From positions 6,324,501 to 6,388,500 of the forward strand of contig NZ_JAUSZH010000001.1 of assembly GCF_030817355.1 (NCBI RefSeq): 64,000 bases of DNA, read 5' to 3'. The position numbers and the translations under genes were made by a program. The stretch is from Streptomyces sp. V1I1 (GTDB lineage: Bacteria; Actinomycetota; Actinomycetes; Streptomycetales; Streptomycetaceae). Shown here one piece after another: positions 50,664 through 57,972 of this stretch. The notes below the pieces were generated by a model. That model had not been told where the DNA came from. It made no database searches and was given only the letters and a program-made list of their open reading frames with translations. Every line of letters begins with the position of its first letter. Position 1 is the first letter of the stretch.

Positions 50664-51907
50664 CGCCTCGCACGCCTTCCCGTTACGACGACCGCCGGCG
50701 GACGTTCCCGGCCCTGGAGCCGCTCACGGGCGAGGAGTTCGCGTCCAGCTGGTGGGGCAACGCCTGGGTGGAGGCGCTGGAGGACACCGCGCTGGACCGG
50801 GCGCGGCTGACCCGGGGGCGTGCGTACGCGAGCCGCGGCCATGTCGACGCGATCACGGTCATGCCGGGCCGGGTCATGGCGTACGTCCACGGCACCAGAC
50901 CGCGCCCGTACCGCACGGAGATCCGCCTGCGTACGCTCACCGACGACGACTGGGACGAGTTCCTGGCCGTGGCGGCGGCCCGCCCCGACCACATCGCGGC
51001 GCTGCTCGACAAGGACGTACCGCATGCGCTGGCAGCCGTGGCGGACCTCCTTCCCACGCCCGGCGACCTGATCCCCGACTGCTCCTGCCCGGACGACGGT
51101 TACCCCTGCAAGCACGCGGCCGCGCTCTGCTACCAGACGGCCAGGCTGCTCGACCAGGACCCCTTCGTACTGTTCCTGATGCGCGGTCGTGGTGAACGCG
51201 AAATCCTCGCCGACCTCTCCCATCGCAACGCGACCCGGTCGGCTGCCGAGCGAACGAGCGCCGCGACCGCCGCGCCCGTGCCGACGGTCCTTGCCCGCGA
51301 GGCGCTCGCCCCGCGCTCGCTCCCGGCTCTCCCGCCCCCGTTCCCCGTGCCCAGCCACCCGGGCCGCCCCCCGGCCTACCCCCACACGCCCGGCGCGCCC
51401 GACCCCCTCGCCCTGGACCTCCTCGCCACCGAGGCGGCCGCCCGCGCCCACACCCTTCTCACCACCGGCGCCGACCCCACCGCGGAGCTGACCCAATGGC
51501 AGGACGCGGTCCGGCTTGCCGCTGCCCACCCCGGCTCGGGCCTGACCGCCTCCACCCGCGCGCTCTACCGCGACCTCGCCTCCGCCACCGACCACACCCC
51601 CACCGACCTGGCCCGCGCGGTGGCCGCCTGGCGGCAGGGCGGCCGCGAGGCCCTAGCCGTACTCGAAGAGCCCTGGGACCCGCCCGCGGGCCCCTTCGAC
51701 CGCGCCCGCCCGGCCCTGATCGCTGCCGACTTCCCCCACTTCCGCCCCTGGCGCAACCACCTCTCCACCCGCTCCCTCCAACTCCGCTTCGGCCGCGACG
51801 GCCTCTGGTACGGCTATGAATCGGACCCGGACCGCGAGGACTGGTGGCCCCGCGGCACCCCCGACGCCGACCCGGTGGGCGCTCTCACCGCACTGCTGGG
51901 CAGGTGA
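50660..51907 (+). CDS. SWIM zinc-finger protein
   Basis: 415 aa. The SWIM motif is DCSCPDDGYPCKHAAALCY (CxCxnCxH), near residue 140, which binds zinc and usually DNA or protein. The N-terminal region (FASSWWGNAWVEALEDTALDRARLTRGRAYASRGHVDAI) is shared by SNF2-associated SWIM proteins. The C-terminal 200 residues include a Pro-rich linker and conserved WW segments (EDWWPRG). Translationally coupled to the SNF2 helicase through a 4-base overlap, so the two probably form one complex, with SWIM supplying substrate binding. Confidence 0.9.
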   Translation: MTPRTPSRYDDRRRTFPALEPLTGEEFASSWWGNAWVEALEDTALDRARLTRGRAYASRGHVDAITVMPGRVMAYVHGTRPRPYRTEIRLRTLTDDDWDEFLAVAAARPDHIAALLDKDVPHALAAVADLLPTPGDLIPDCSCPDDGYPCKHAAALCYQTARLLDQDPFVLFLMRGRGEREILADLSHRNATRSAAERTSAATAAPVPTVLAREALAPRSLPALPPPFPVPSHPGRPPAYPHTPGAPDPLALDLLATEAAARAHTLLTTGADPTAELTQWQDAVRLAAAHPGSGLTASTRALYRDLASATDHTPTDLARAVAAWRQGGREALAVLEEPWDPPAGPFDRARPALIAADFPHFRPWRNHLSTRSLQLRFGRDGLWYGYESDPDREDWWPRGTPDADPVGALTALLGR

Positions 51908-51955
51908 CCGACCAGGCTTTCTGCCCAGAACCTGCAGTCGGCCGAAGGGGGCCTC

Positions 51956-52385
51956 GTGGAAGCCGAGTTGGTGGCACTGGCGACGGCGGGAGCGACCGCG
52001 CTCGTCCAGCAGATGGTCACGGACACCTGGACTTCGGTGCGGGAGCACGCAGTGAGCTTCTTCTCCCGCGGCTCCACCCACCCCCGAGAGCGTCGCCGCC
52101 GACCTGGACACCGCCCGCGCCGAACTGGTCGACGCCCAGCAGTACAGGGACGAGGAGGCGGCCGCCGACATCCAGGCCGAATGGCGCTCCCGCATGCGCC
52201 GCACCCTCCGAGCGGACCCGGAGTCCGCGGCGGAACTGCGCACGCTGCTCGACGAGTTGTCGCCGGGGGAGACCGCCCCGCAGCGGCTCGACGTCCACAA
52301 CACGATCAGCGGCGGCACACAGCACGGTCCGGTGATCCAGTCGGGCACGATCGGGAACATCCACTTCGGCAGCCAGCGCGGCTGA
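51956..52385 (+). CDS. small effector-like protein with C-terminal RHIM/PP-like motif, frameshifted at a C5 run
   Basis: About 142 aa once one C is removed from the CCCCC run at 52081-52085. The N-terminal part (MEAELVALATAGATALVQQM, then DTWTSVREHAVSFFS) is a helical domain common in Streptomyces proteins with coiled-coil (TARAELVDAQQYRDEEAAADIQAEW). The C-terminus NTISGGTQHGPVIQSGTIGN-IHFG carries a VIQSG core with flanking Gly-x-I/V spacing, resembling RHIM and bacterial amyloid-signalling (PP/BASS) motifs of NLR-associated proteins. As printed, the two halves are in different frames. It is immediately downstream of the SWIM gene and convergent with DUF397. A role in amyloid-type immune signalling is inference. 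Confidence 0.65.
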
Positions 52386-52402
52386 GCCGGGGCCGTTGGG
52401 CG

Positions 52403-52609
52403 CTAGCGGGAGGCCGCGAACGGGACGAACGCCGCCCAGGAGCCGTCTGTGAAGGCGAGTTGCGCGCCTGCCTTGTCCTTGGAGTCCCGGACGTGGACGG
52501 TGCCGGGGGCGGAGGCGACCTCTATGCACTCGGGGCCTTCGCTTGTGCTGTAGCTGCTCTTGAACCACTTCAGTCCGGCGGCACGGTCGGCAGAGGGCTT
52601 GATGGTCAT
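52403..52609 (-). CDS. DUF397 domain protein
   Basis: 68 aa. DUF397 signature: WFKSSYSTSEGPECIEVASAPGTVHVRDSKDKAGAQLAFTDGSWAAFVPF. Typical small partner of XRE-type regulators in Streptomyces, as in WhiJ-family loci, where the regulator, DUF397 protein and a SpoIIAB-like ATPase form a set. Its ATG overlaps the stop of the upstream HTH gene by 4 bases. Likely acts by binding that regulator. Confidence 0.9.
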   Translation of the reverse strand: MTIKPSADRAAGLKWFKSSYSTSEGPECIEVASAPGTVHVRDSKDKAGAQLAFTDGSWAAFVPFAASR

Positions 52610-53463
52610 GTCTCTCCCAGCACTTTCTCGATGAATGCCAGTGACTCCCGTGGAGTCAAAGCCTGCGCCCGGATGATCCCATAGCGTGCTTCAAGGACGC
52701 GGACCTTATTCCGCTCAGCCGTCACGTGACTGGAGAACGCGGCCTCCGAATGCGCTGCCTTCTGCCCGTTCTTGGGATCCAGCAGCAGGAACGATCCCGG
52801 GAGACCCGCATGGTCCTCGCGGTCCGTCGGCATCACCTGAATCTCCACGTTCCGCAACTGGCCGATCTCCAGCATCCGTTCGAGCTGCCCGCGCATCACC
52901 ATCCTGCCACCGACCGGGCGGCGCAGCGTCACCTCTTCCTGGACAAAACTCAAGAACGGCGCCGGCCGCCGCTCGAAGATCTCCCGCCGGGCCATACGCG
53001 CGGCCACATTCCGCTCGATGGCATCCTCGTCCAGCATCGGCCGGTGCATGCGGTACAGCGCCTGGGCATACTTCTCGGTCTGAAGGAGCCCGTGAATAAC
53101 GGCGCTCGCGTACGCGCCCAACTCGACCGCATCCGCCTCCAACTTGGCGAGATCCCGCACCTTCCTGGGATACCGGGCCCGTTCCACGTCCTCCTTGAAC
53201 GCAGCCAGGATTCCGCCCGCCCCCAGCGCCTCGTCCGCCCTGTCCAGGAACTCCGGTTTCGGGATGCGCCGTCCCCGCTCGACCGCTGAGACCTGGTGCT
53301 CGGTGTAGCCGATCGCCCTGCCGAGCTCGGCCTGGGTCAAGTGGATCCGTTCCCGCCACAGCCTGACCTGTTTGCCGACGGTCTTGAGGAGTTCCGCCGT
53401 CCCCTCGTCCCAGTCCGGCTGCTGTTCCGCCTCGTCGTTCATCGGCCCTGTCGTATCCGCCAT
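52606..53463 (-). CDS. XRE-type regulator with DUF5753 domain (WhiJ-like)
   Basis: 285 aa. An N-terminal HTH (RLWRERIHLTQAELGRAIGYTEHQVSAVERGRRIPKPEF) is followed by the DUF5753 sensor domain (EADAVELGAYASAVIHGLLQTEKYAQALYR, EEVTLRRPVGGRMVMRGQLERMLE and the C-terminal ALTPRESLAFIEKVLGE). ATG 53463 is chosen because GGTGGGA precedes it; an upstream frame to 53556 adds a shadow of divergent DNA. It is coupled to DUF397 and divergent from a SpoIIAB-like ATPase. Such sets regulate development or antibiotic production in Streptomyces. Confidence 0.92.
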   Translation of the reverse strand: MADTTGPMNDEAEQQPDWDEGTAELLKTVGKQVRLWRERIHLTQAELGRAIGYTEHQVSAVERGRRIPKPEFLDRADEALGAGGILAAFKEDVERARYPRKVRDLAKLEADAVELGAYASAVIHGLLQTEKYAQALYRMHRPMLDEDAIERNVAARMARREIFERRPAPFLSFVQEEVTLRRPVGGRMVMRGQLERMLEIGQLRNVEIQVMPTDREDHAGLPGSFLLLDPKNGQKAAHSEAAFSSHVTAERNKVRVLEARYGIIRAQALTPRESLAFIEKVLGET

Positions 53464-53617
53464 GTCGTCCCACCTTCGCCGCGCCCCTGCCCAACGTCGC
53501 CCTGCGCACTGCGTCACGCCCGACAACCCGGACAGCACGCCTCCGAGCTTGGACAATCACGCTGCGTACCGACAACGCTCCTGTTCAGATTACGCACGCA
53601 CGGACACGCTGAGTGAT

Positions 53618-54112
53618 GTGAATCACGAAACCGTCAGTACCGAACTCCCCGTTTCCACCCACCGCTTCACGGTCCGGCTGAGCGCGACTCGCCGTGGCGC
53701 CCGCCTCGCCCGACGACTCGCCACTCAGCAACTCGACGCCTGGGGCTGGCCGTACGACTCCGACTCCTCCCGTACGGCTGCCCTCCTTGTGGCTGAACTC
53801 GCCGCGAATGCCATCACGCACGGTCGTGTCCCCGGCCGGGATTTCCGGGTGGGGCTCACCGTTATTCCTCCTGGCACGCTCCGTATGGAGGTCAGCGATG
53901 CCCGCCGCGACCGCGGGCTGCCCGCCCCGGCTGACCTTGGGTCCGCACCTCTCGACTCCGAGGGCGGTCGCGGCCTGCTTCTCGTCGACGCCCTCGCTGC
54001 CGACTGGGGCGTCGACGACAGCGACGCCGTCTTGAAGACCGTCTGGTGTTCGATCGCCCTGGGCCCCAGCGTCACTGGGGCCCGGCGGGTGACAAGTCCT
54101 CCGCCCAACTGA
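53618..54112 (+). CDS. SpoIIAB-like ATP-binding protein (HATPase_c)
   Basis: 164 aa. GHKL-type ATP-binding domain: AALLVAELAANAITHG is the N box, EVSDARRDRGLPAP the G1 region, and EGGRGLLLVDALAADWGV the G2 box. It resembles anti-sigma factor kinases (RsbW/SpoIIAB) and is typical of WhiJ-type loci. The GTG at 53618 is the likely start because the preceding residues are a shadow of divergent DNA; a ribosome site is weak. The 3' end overlaps the convergent HAD-like gene by 41 bases. Confidence 0.88.
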   Translation: MNHETVSTELPVSTHRFTVRLSATRRGARLARRLATQQLDAWGWPYDSDSSRTAALLVAELAANAITHGRVPGRDFRVGLTVIPPGTLRMEVSDARRDRGLPAPADLGSAPLDSEGGRGLLLVDALAADWGVDDSDAVLKTVWCSIALGPSVTGARRVTSPPPN

Positions 54113-54623
54113 CCAGCGTGGCGAAGTCCGCCTCCCGCAGCCCCCGCCGCGGATGGATCCGCAAGAGCAGCGCCGGCGCGTCGTGGTGCGCCGCGACGTG
54201 CGCCGTGTCCAGGTCCGTGATCATGTCGTCCACCCAGGCGAACGGGCGCCCCGCCGCCCACTCCAGCAGCGGCCGGGTCTTCCAGTACAGCCCGTCCGGG
54301 TCCTTCGCGAAGAGTTCCGGCCACTCGATCACCGGCAGGTCGGCGGGCAGGCCGACGCCCGGGGCGATCATGGTGTTGGCCTCGTGCATCCAGGTGGTGG
54401 CCCAGGCCAGTTCGAAGGGAAGGCCCGTCAGCCGTGGGCCGTGGGCCGGGTTGAGGTAGATGCGCAGGCCCCGGCGGTGGCGCCGGGAGCCCGAGGGCTG
54501 GTTGGAGAGCCAGTACGAGGGGTGCAGGCGGTGTGTCGCGTAGCCGCGCAGGCGCGGCAGACGCGCCGCGTACGGGTTGAGTGGGCCGTCGACGTCGAGT
54601 AGGAGCAGCGGGCGATCCGTCAT
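54072..54623 (-). CDS. HAD-like hydrolase domain protein
   Basis: 183 aa. Begins MTDRPLLLLDVDGPLNP, the HAD nucleophile motif (DVDGxLNP), followed by ATTWMHEANTMIAPGVGLP, which carries the second motif Thr, and VDDMITDLDTAHVAAHHDAP, an acidic metal-binding motif. Substrate unknown; proteins of this type are often annotated as hypothetical HAD family phosphatases. The stop lies within the 3' end of the ATPase gene on the other strand. An in-frame extension to 54719 adds a non-homologous region. Confidence 0.82.
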   Translation of the reverse strand: MTDRPLLLLDVDGPLNPYAARLPRLRGYATHRLHPSYWLSNQPSGSRRHRRGLRIYLNPAHGPRLTGLPFELAWATTWMHEANTMIAPGVGLPADLPVIEWPELFAKDPDGLYWKTRPLLEWAAGRPFAWVDDMITDLDTAHVAAHHDAPALLLRIHPRRGLREADFATLVSWAEDLSPAGPQ

Positions 54624-54696
54624 GGGGGAGAACTGCCCATTGCGGGGCCGGAATACGGCAGGCAGCCGTCGACAGCTCCGGAATGGTCCTGCCCGC

Positions 54697-55632
54697 TCAG
54701 CCGTCGAGGTAGTGGACACCCGTGAGTTGTTGTGATTTCTCCCATAGGGCCCAGGCTGTGTCGTGGTCGCGGCCTGGGCCGGTGAACGCCGAGGGCTGCA
54801 CGCGCGCGTGGAGCTTGGGGCCGGTCGGGCCGTAGAAGCTGTCCGGCACCGCGTCGGGGGAAGTTGCGGCGTAGAGGATCGGAACGACAGCTTGTTCTGC
54901 GGGCCGTCCGATCAGCGCCGCCACCGTTTTCGTCACGAGCCGCAGCGCGGGTGAGGGGTAGGTGGTGTGCAGCGGTGTCTTCGCCATGCCCGGGTGGGCG
55001 ACGAAGCTTCTGGCCGTGGAGCCAGTCGCTTGCAGGCGACTTTGGAGTTCGCGGCCGAAGAGTACGTTGGCGAGCTTCGAGCGGTTGTAGGCCCGGCCCG
55101 GTGAGTAGGTGCCACTACCGTCGAGACGGTCCAGGTCCAAGTCGGCGCTCGTATACAGCGCGGACGCGACGACGACGATCCGCGGATCATGGCCTTTGCC
55201 GAGCAGATCCAGCAGCAGGCCGGTCAGCGCGAAGTGGCCCAGGTGGTTCGTCGCGAACTGGCTCTCCACGCCCTCGGCGCTCAACGTGAGCGACTGGCTG
55301 CTGATCCCGGCGTTCTCGATCAGCAGGTCGACCGCCGCGAACCGGTCGTGCAACGCGGCCGTGAACCGGCGCACCGAGGCCAGGTCGAGCAGGTCGAGTT
55401 CCATCACCACCGCTTCACCCGGACCTTGGGGCAGTTCGGTGCGCACGAGTTCGGCCTTGGCTGTGTTCCTCACCGCCATGACTACTCGTGCGCCGTGGGC
55501 GAAAAGCGATCGTGTGATCGCCAGTCCGAGACCGCTTGCGGCGCCAGTGACAACGGCGGTACGTCCGGCCAGGTCGGGCATGTCATCGGTGGACCATGAG
55601 AGGGCAGGAAATCGGGGAGAACGAGTGCTCAT
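54697..55632 (-). CDS. SDR family oxidoreductase (MerR-regulated)
   Basis: 311 aa. Classical SDR: VVTGAASGLGLAITRSLFAHGA is the NAD(P)-binding TGxxxGxG motif, NAGISSQSL and the YxxxK catalytic pair YNRSKLANVLFG follow. It resembles protochlorophyllide-reductase/retinol dehydrogenase-type SDRs in Streptomyces. There is no Shine-Dalgarno sequence before ATG 55632, and the predicted -10 ends 8 bases before it, suggesting a leaderless transcript. A divergent MerR gene and a spacer operator imply induction by an electrophile or other toxic compound. Substrate unknown. Confidence 0.9.
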   Translation of the reverse strand: MSTRSPRFPALSWSTDDMPDLAGRTAVVTGAASGLGLAITRSLFAHGARVVMAVRNTAKAELVRTELPQGPGEAVVMELDLLDLASVRRFTAALHDRFAAVDLLIENAGISSQSLTLSAEGVESQFATNHLGHFALTGLLLDLLGKGHDPRIVVVASALYTSADLDLDRLDGSGTYSPGRAYNRSKLANVLFGRELQSRLQATGSTARSFVAHPGMAKTPLHTTYPSPALRLVTKTVAALIGRPAEQAVVPILYAATSPDAVPDSFYGPTGPKLHARVQPSAFTGPGRDHDTAWALWEKSQQLTGVHYLDG

Positions 55633-55640
55633 GCGCCGAC

Positions 55641-55670
55641 GCTAAACTTTGACATCAGTGTCAAGGTCAA
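55641..55670 (-). promoter_or_regulatory. MerR-type promoter/operator of the SDR gene
   Basis: On the minus strand TTGACC (55670-55665), 18 bases, then TTTAGC (55646-55641). The spacer contains the dyad TTGACATCAGTGTCAA (55649-55664). This is the classical MerR arrangement, with the regulator bound between -35 and -10; the spacer is 18 rather than the usual 19 bases. Confidence 0.75.
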
Positions 55671-55709
55671 GGAAGCGTCCGAGCGGTAAGCGACTGCGAG
55701 TGGAGAAGC

Positions 55710-56060
55710 ATGACGATCGGCGAGTTGAGTCGAGCGACCGGCGTCAGCACCCGCTCGCTGCGCTACTACGAGCAGCAGGGCATCCTCACGTCCGAACGCC
55801 GGGCCAATGGGTATCGCGACTACGGTCCTGAAGCGCCCGAAGTGGTCCTCCGCATCCGTGCGCTGCTGGCCATCGGCCTGCCGACTGACAAGATCCGCGA
55901 CATCCTGCCCTGCGAAGGCGCGGCGGGACGGCAGCCCGAGGTCTGCCCCACACTGCTGGCGAAGATCCGCGAGATCCGCGACAGCGTTTCCGAGCAGGCC
56001 GCAGAGCTGTCCCGTACCAGCGACGCTCTTACCCGCTACCTCAGCGATAACTTCGCCTGA
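55710..56060 (+). CDS. MerR family transcriptional regulator
   Basis: 116 aa. The N-terminal winged HTH is MTIGELSRATGVSTRSLRYYEQQGIL with the wing RRANGYRDYGPEAPEVV, and a coiled-coil follows. Two cysteines (LPCEGAAGRQPEVC) lie near the effector region and could sense thiol-reactive ligands or metal. Divergent from the SDR gene with a dyad in the shared promoter region, so it is predicted to control that gene and itself. Confidence 0.93.
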   Translation: MTIGELSRATGVSTRSLRYYEQQGILTSERRANGYRDYGPEAPEVVLRIRALLAIGLPTDKIRDILPCEGAAGRQPEVCPTLLAKIREIRDSVSEQAAELSRTSDALTRYLSDNFA

Positions 56061-56098
56061 CCGAGCCTGTGTTGCTCGCCTCTGTCTAGGGTGGAGCC

Positions 56099-57280
56099 AT
56101 GGCACTCCAAGATCCGACGAGCGAGCTGATGGCCGACCCCTACGCCGTGTACACGCGGCTCCGCGAGGCCGGGCCCGTACACCGCATCGCTGGGACGGAC
56201 GGGCTGCCGGCCTGGCTTGTCACCCGCTACGACGACGTACGCCAGGCACTTGCCGATCCCCGGCTCTCCCTGGACAAGCGCAACGCGGCACCCGGCGGCT
56301 ACCGGGGGATGGCGCTGCCGCCGGCGCTGGACGCGAACCTGCTCAACATGGACCCGCCGGACCACACCCGCATCCGGCGTCTGGTGTCCCAGGCGTTCAC
56401 CCCGCGTCGCGTCGCGCAGCTGCGCGAGCCGATCCGGAAAACAGCCGATCAGCTGCTGGACGCCATCGCCCCGTACGGACGCGCCGACCTGATCGCCTCG
56501 TACGCCGCGCCTCTGCCGATCAACGTCATCTGCGACCTGCTCGGCGTGGCCCCTGAAGACCGGCGCGATTTCCGGGCGTGGACCGACGCCCTCGTTGCCC
56601 CGGATCCTGCGGAGCCGTCACGGGCGAAGGAAGCGGTCGGTGGCATGCTGGCGTTCTTCACCCAGCTCATCGCCCGCAAGCGCGCCGAGCCGGCCGACGA
56701 CCTGCTCTCTGCCCTGATCGCGGTACGCGACGAGGAAGACCGGCTGAGCGAGGACGAGCTGATGTCCCTGGCCTTCCTCATCCTGTTCGCCGGATACGAG
56801 AACACCGTCCACCTCATCGGCAACGCCACCCTGGCCCTGCTCAGCCACCCCGACCAACTGGCCGCGCTGCGCGCCGACCCTGGCCGACTGGGCGGCACCG
56901 TCGAGGAGTTGGCCCGTTACGACGGCCCCGTACCGCTTGCCATCCGCCGCTTCCCCACCGAGGACATCACCGTCGGAGGCGTCACGATCCCGGCGGGCGA
57001 GACCGTCCTGCTCTCGCTCGCGGCCGCCCACCGCGACCCGCACCGTTTCACCGACCCCGACCGTCTCGACATCGGCCGCGACGCGACTGGCCACCTCGCG
57101 CTCGGCCATGGCATCCACTACTGCCTGGGCGCCCCCCTGGCCCGGATGGAGACCGAGATCGCTCTCGCCGCGCTGCTGGAGCGGTTTCCGCGGCTGGAGC
57201 TCGACGTCCCGTACGGCGAACTGCGATGGCGGCCTTCGATGCGGGCCCGTGGTCTGCTCACCCTGCCCGTGCGCTACTGA
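56099..57280 (+). CDS. cytochrome P450
   Basis: 393 aa, soluble bacterial class I P450. The I-helix motif reads FAGYENTVHLIG, with Glu-Asn-Thr instead of the usual Glu/Asp-Thr; the K-helix is EELARYDG; the heme-binding loop LGHGIHYCLGAPLARME carries the proximal Cys. The family looks CYP107/CYP105-like. The ATG has no strong ribosome site, 38 bases after the MerR stop, so it may be transcribed with MerR. No ferredoxin gene is adjacent. Substrate unknown; could act on an antibiotic or xenobiotic. Confidence 0.93.
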   Translation: MALQDPTSELMADPYAVYTRLREAGPVHRIAGTDGLPAWLVTRYDDVRQALADPRLSLDKRNAAPGGYRGMALPPALDANLLNMDPPDHTRIRRLVSQAFTPRRVAQLREPIRKTADQLLDAIAPYGRADLIASYAAPLPINVICDLLGVAPEDRRDFRAWTDALVAPDPAEPSRAKEAVGGMLAFFTQLIARKRAEPADDLLSALIAVRDEEDRLSEDELMSLAFLILFAGYENTVHLIGNATLALLSHPDQLAALRADPGRLGGTVEELARYDGPVPLAIRRFPTEDITVGGVTIPAGETVLLSLAAAHRDPHRFTDPDRLDIGRDATGHLALGHGIHYCLGAPLARMETEIALAALLERFPRLELDVPYGELRWRPSMRARGLLTLPVRY

Positions 57281-57311
57281 CCCCCGGGGCGCTCGCAGGA
57301 AAGCCGCGCTC

Positions 57312-57788
57312 TCAGAAGTCGGCGAGTGTCGGCTCGTCCAGCCGCGCCACCGAGTCCTGCCCGTACGCCTTCTCGTACGCCTCCCGGATCCGCTCGATGA
57401 GCGGACTCCGGGTCGCGGCCTCCTGGGCCGGATACAGCAGGATCAGCTCGTACGACCGCTCCTTCTCGATGGTGCCGTTGGAGTCGCGCCACTGCCCGCG
57501 CCCGTCCTGGATCGTCAGCCCGGACGGGAAACCCGGCGTGACATTCCGGTCGACGAAGGCCATGAACTGCTCATCGGTCACATCGGGCCCGCCGTCGGGC
57601 CGCTCCGTACCGAAGAACAGTCGCGTCTCGATGTACGCACTGCCATGCGCCGCCGCGGTGGACCGGGCGGTGGACGCCTTGGGTTTCTGGCTGTCCAGCG
57701 CGGCGGTGGCGGCGGGCGCACCCACGGCCAGCACGGCGAAGGTGGCACCGGCGACGGAGAGCAGAGTGCGCTGCTTCAAGCTGGGCAC
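57312..57788 (-). CDS. secreted DUF3574 protein
   Basis: 158 aa. A signal peptide (VPSLKQRTLLSVAGATFAVL, then AVGAPAATAA) is followed by a domain with ETRLFFGTERPDGGPDVTDEQF and GLTIQDGRGQWRDSNGTIEKERSYELILLYP, typical of DUF3574. GTG 57788 is chosen because GGAAGGA lies about 9 bases upstream. It is convergent with the P450 gene (31-base gap) and divergent from the amidohydrolase gene. Function unknown. Confidence 0.85.
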   Translation of the reverse strand: MPSLKQRTLLSVAGATFAVLAVGAPAATAALDSQKPKASTARSTAAAHGSAYIETRLFFGTERPDGGPDVTDEQFMAFVDRNVTPGFPSGLTIQDGRGQWRDSNGTIEKERSYELILLYPAQEAATRSPLIERIREAYEKAYGQDSVARLDEPTLADF

Positions 57789-57972
57789 GGGTGGGGGTTC
57801 CTTCCTCCGGTGGTCTGCACGGCGGGCTGCCACGTGCGCGTTCACTCTGGCAAGCGTCCGTCGCCGCTGCGCGCCGGGACGCCAACTTCGGCCGGATCCC
57901 ACTCGGATGGGGACTTCGTCAAGCCGGTATGCCGACAGACTGGAATCCCCAGAACGTCACGAGGAGGACCAC

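Noticed and set aside
56578-57972. N-terminal extension of the amidohydrolase
   Set aside because: The in-frame open stretch runs through the P450 gene in another frame and is Arg/Pro-rich, typical of high-GC shadow reading; the ATG at 57973 has a strong ribosome site.
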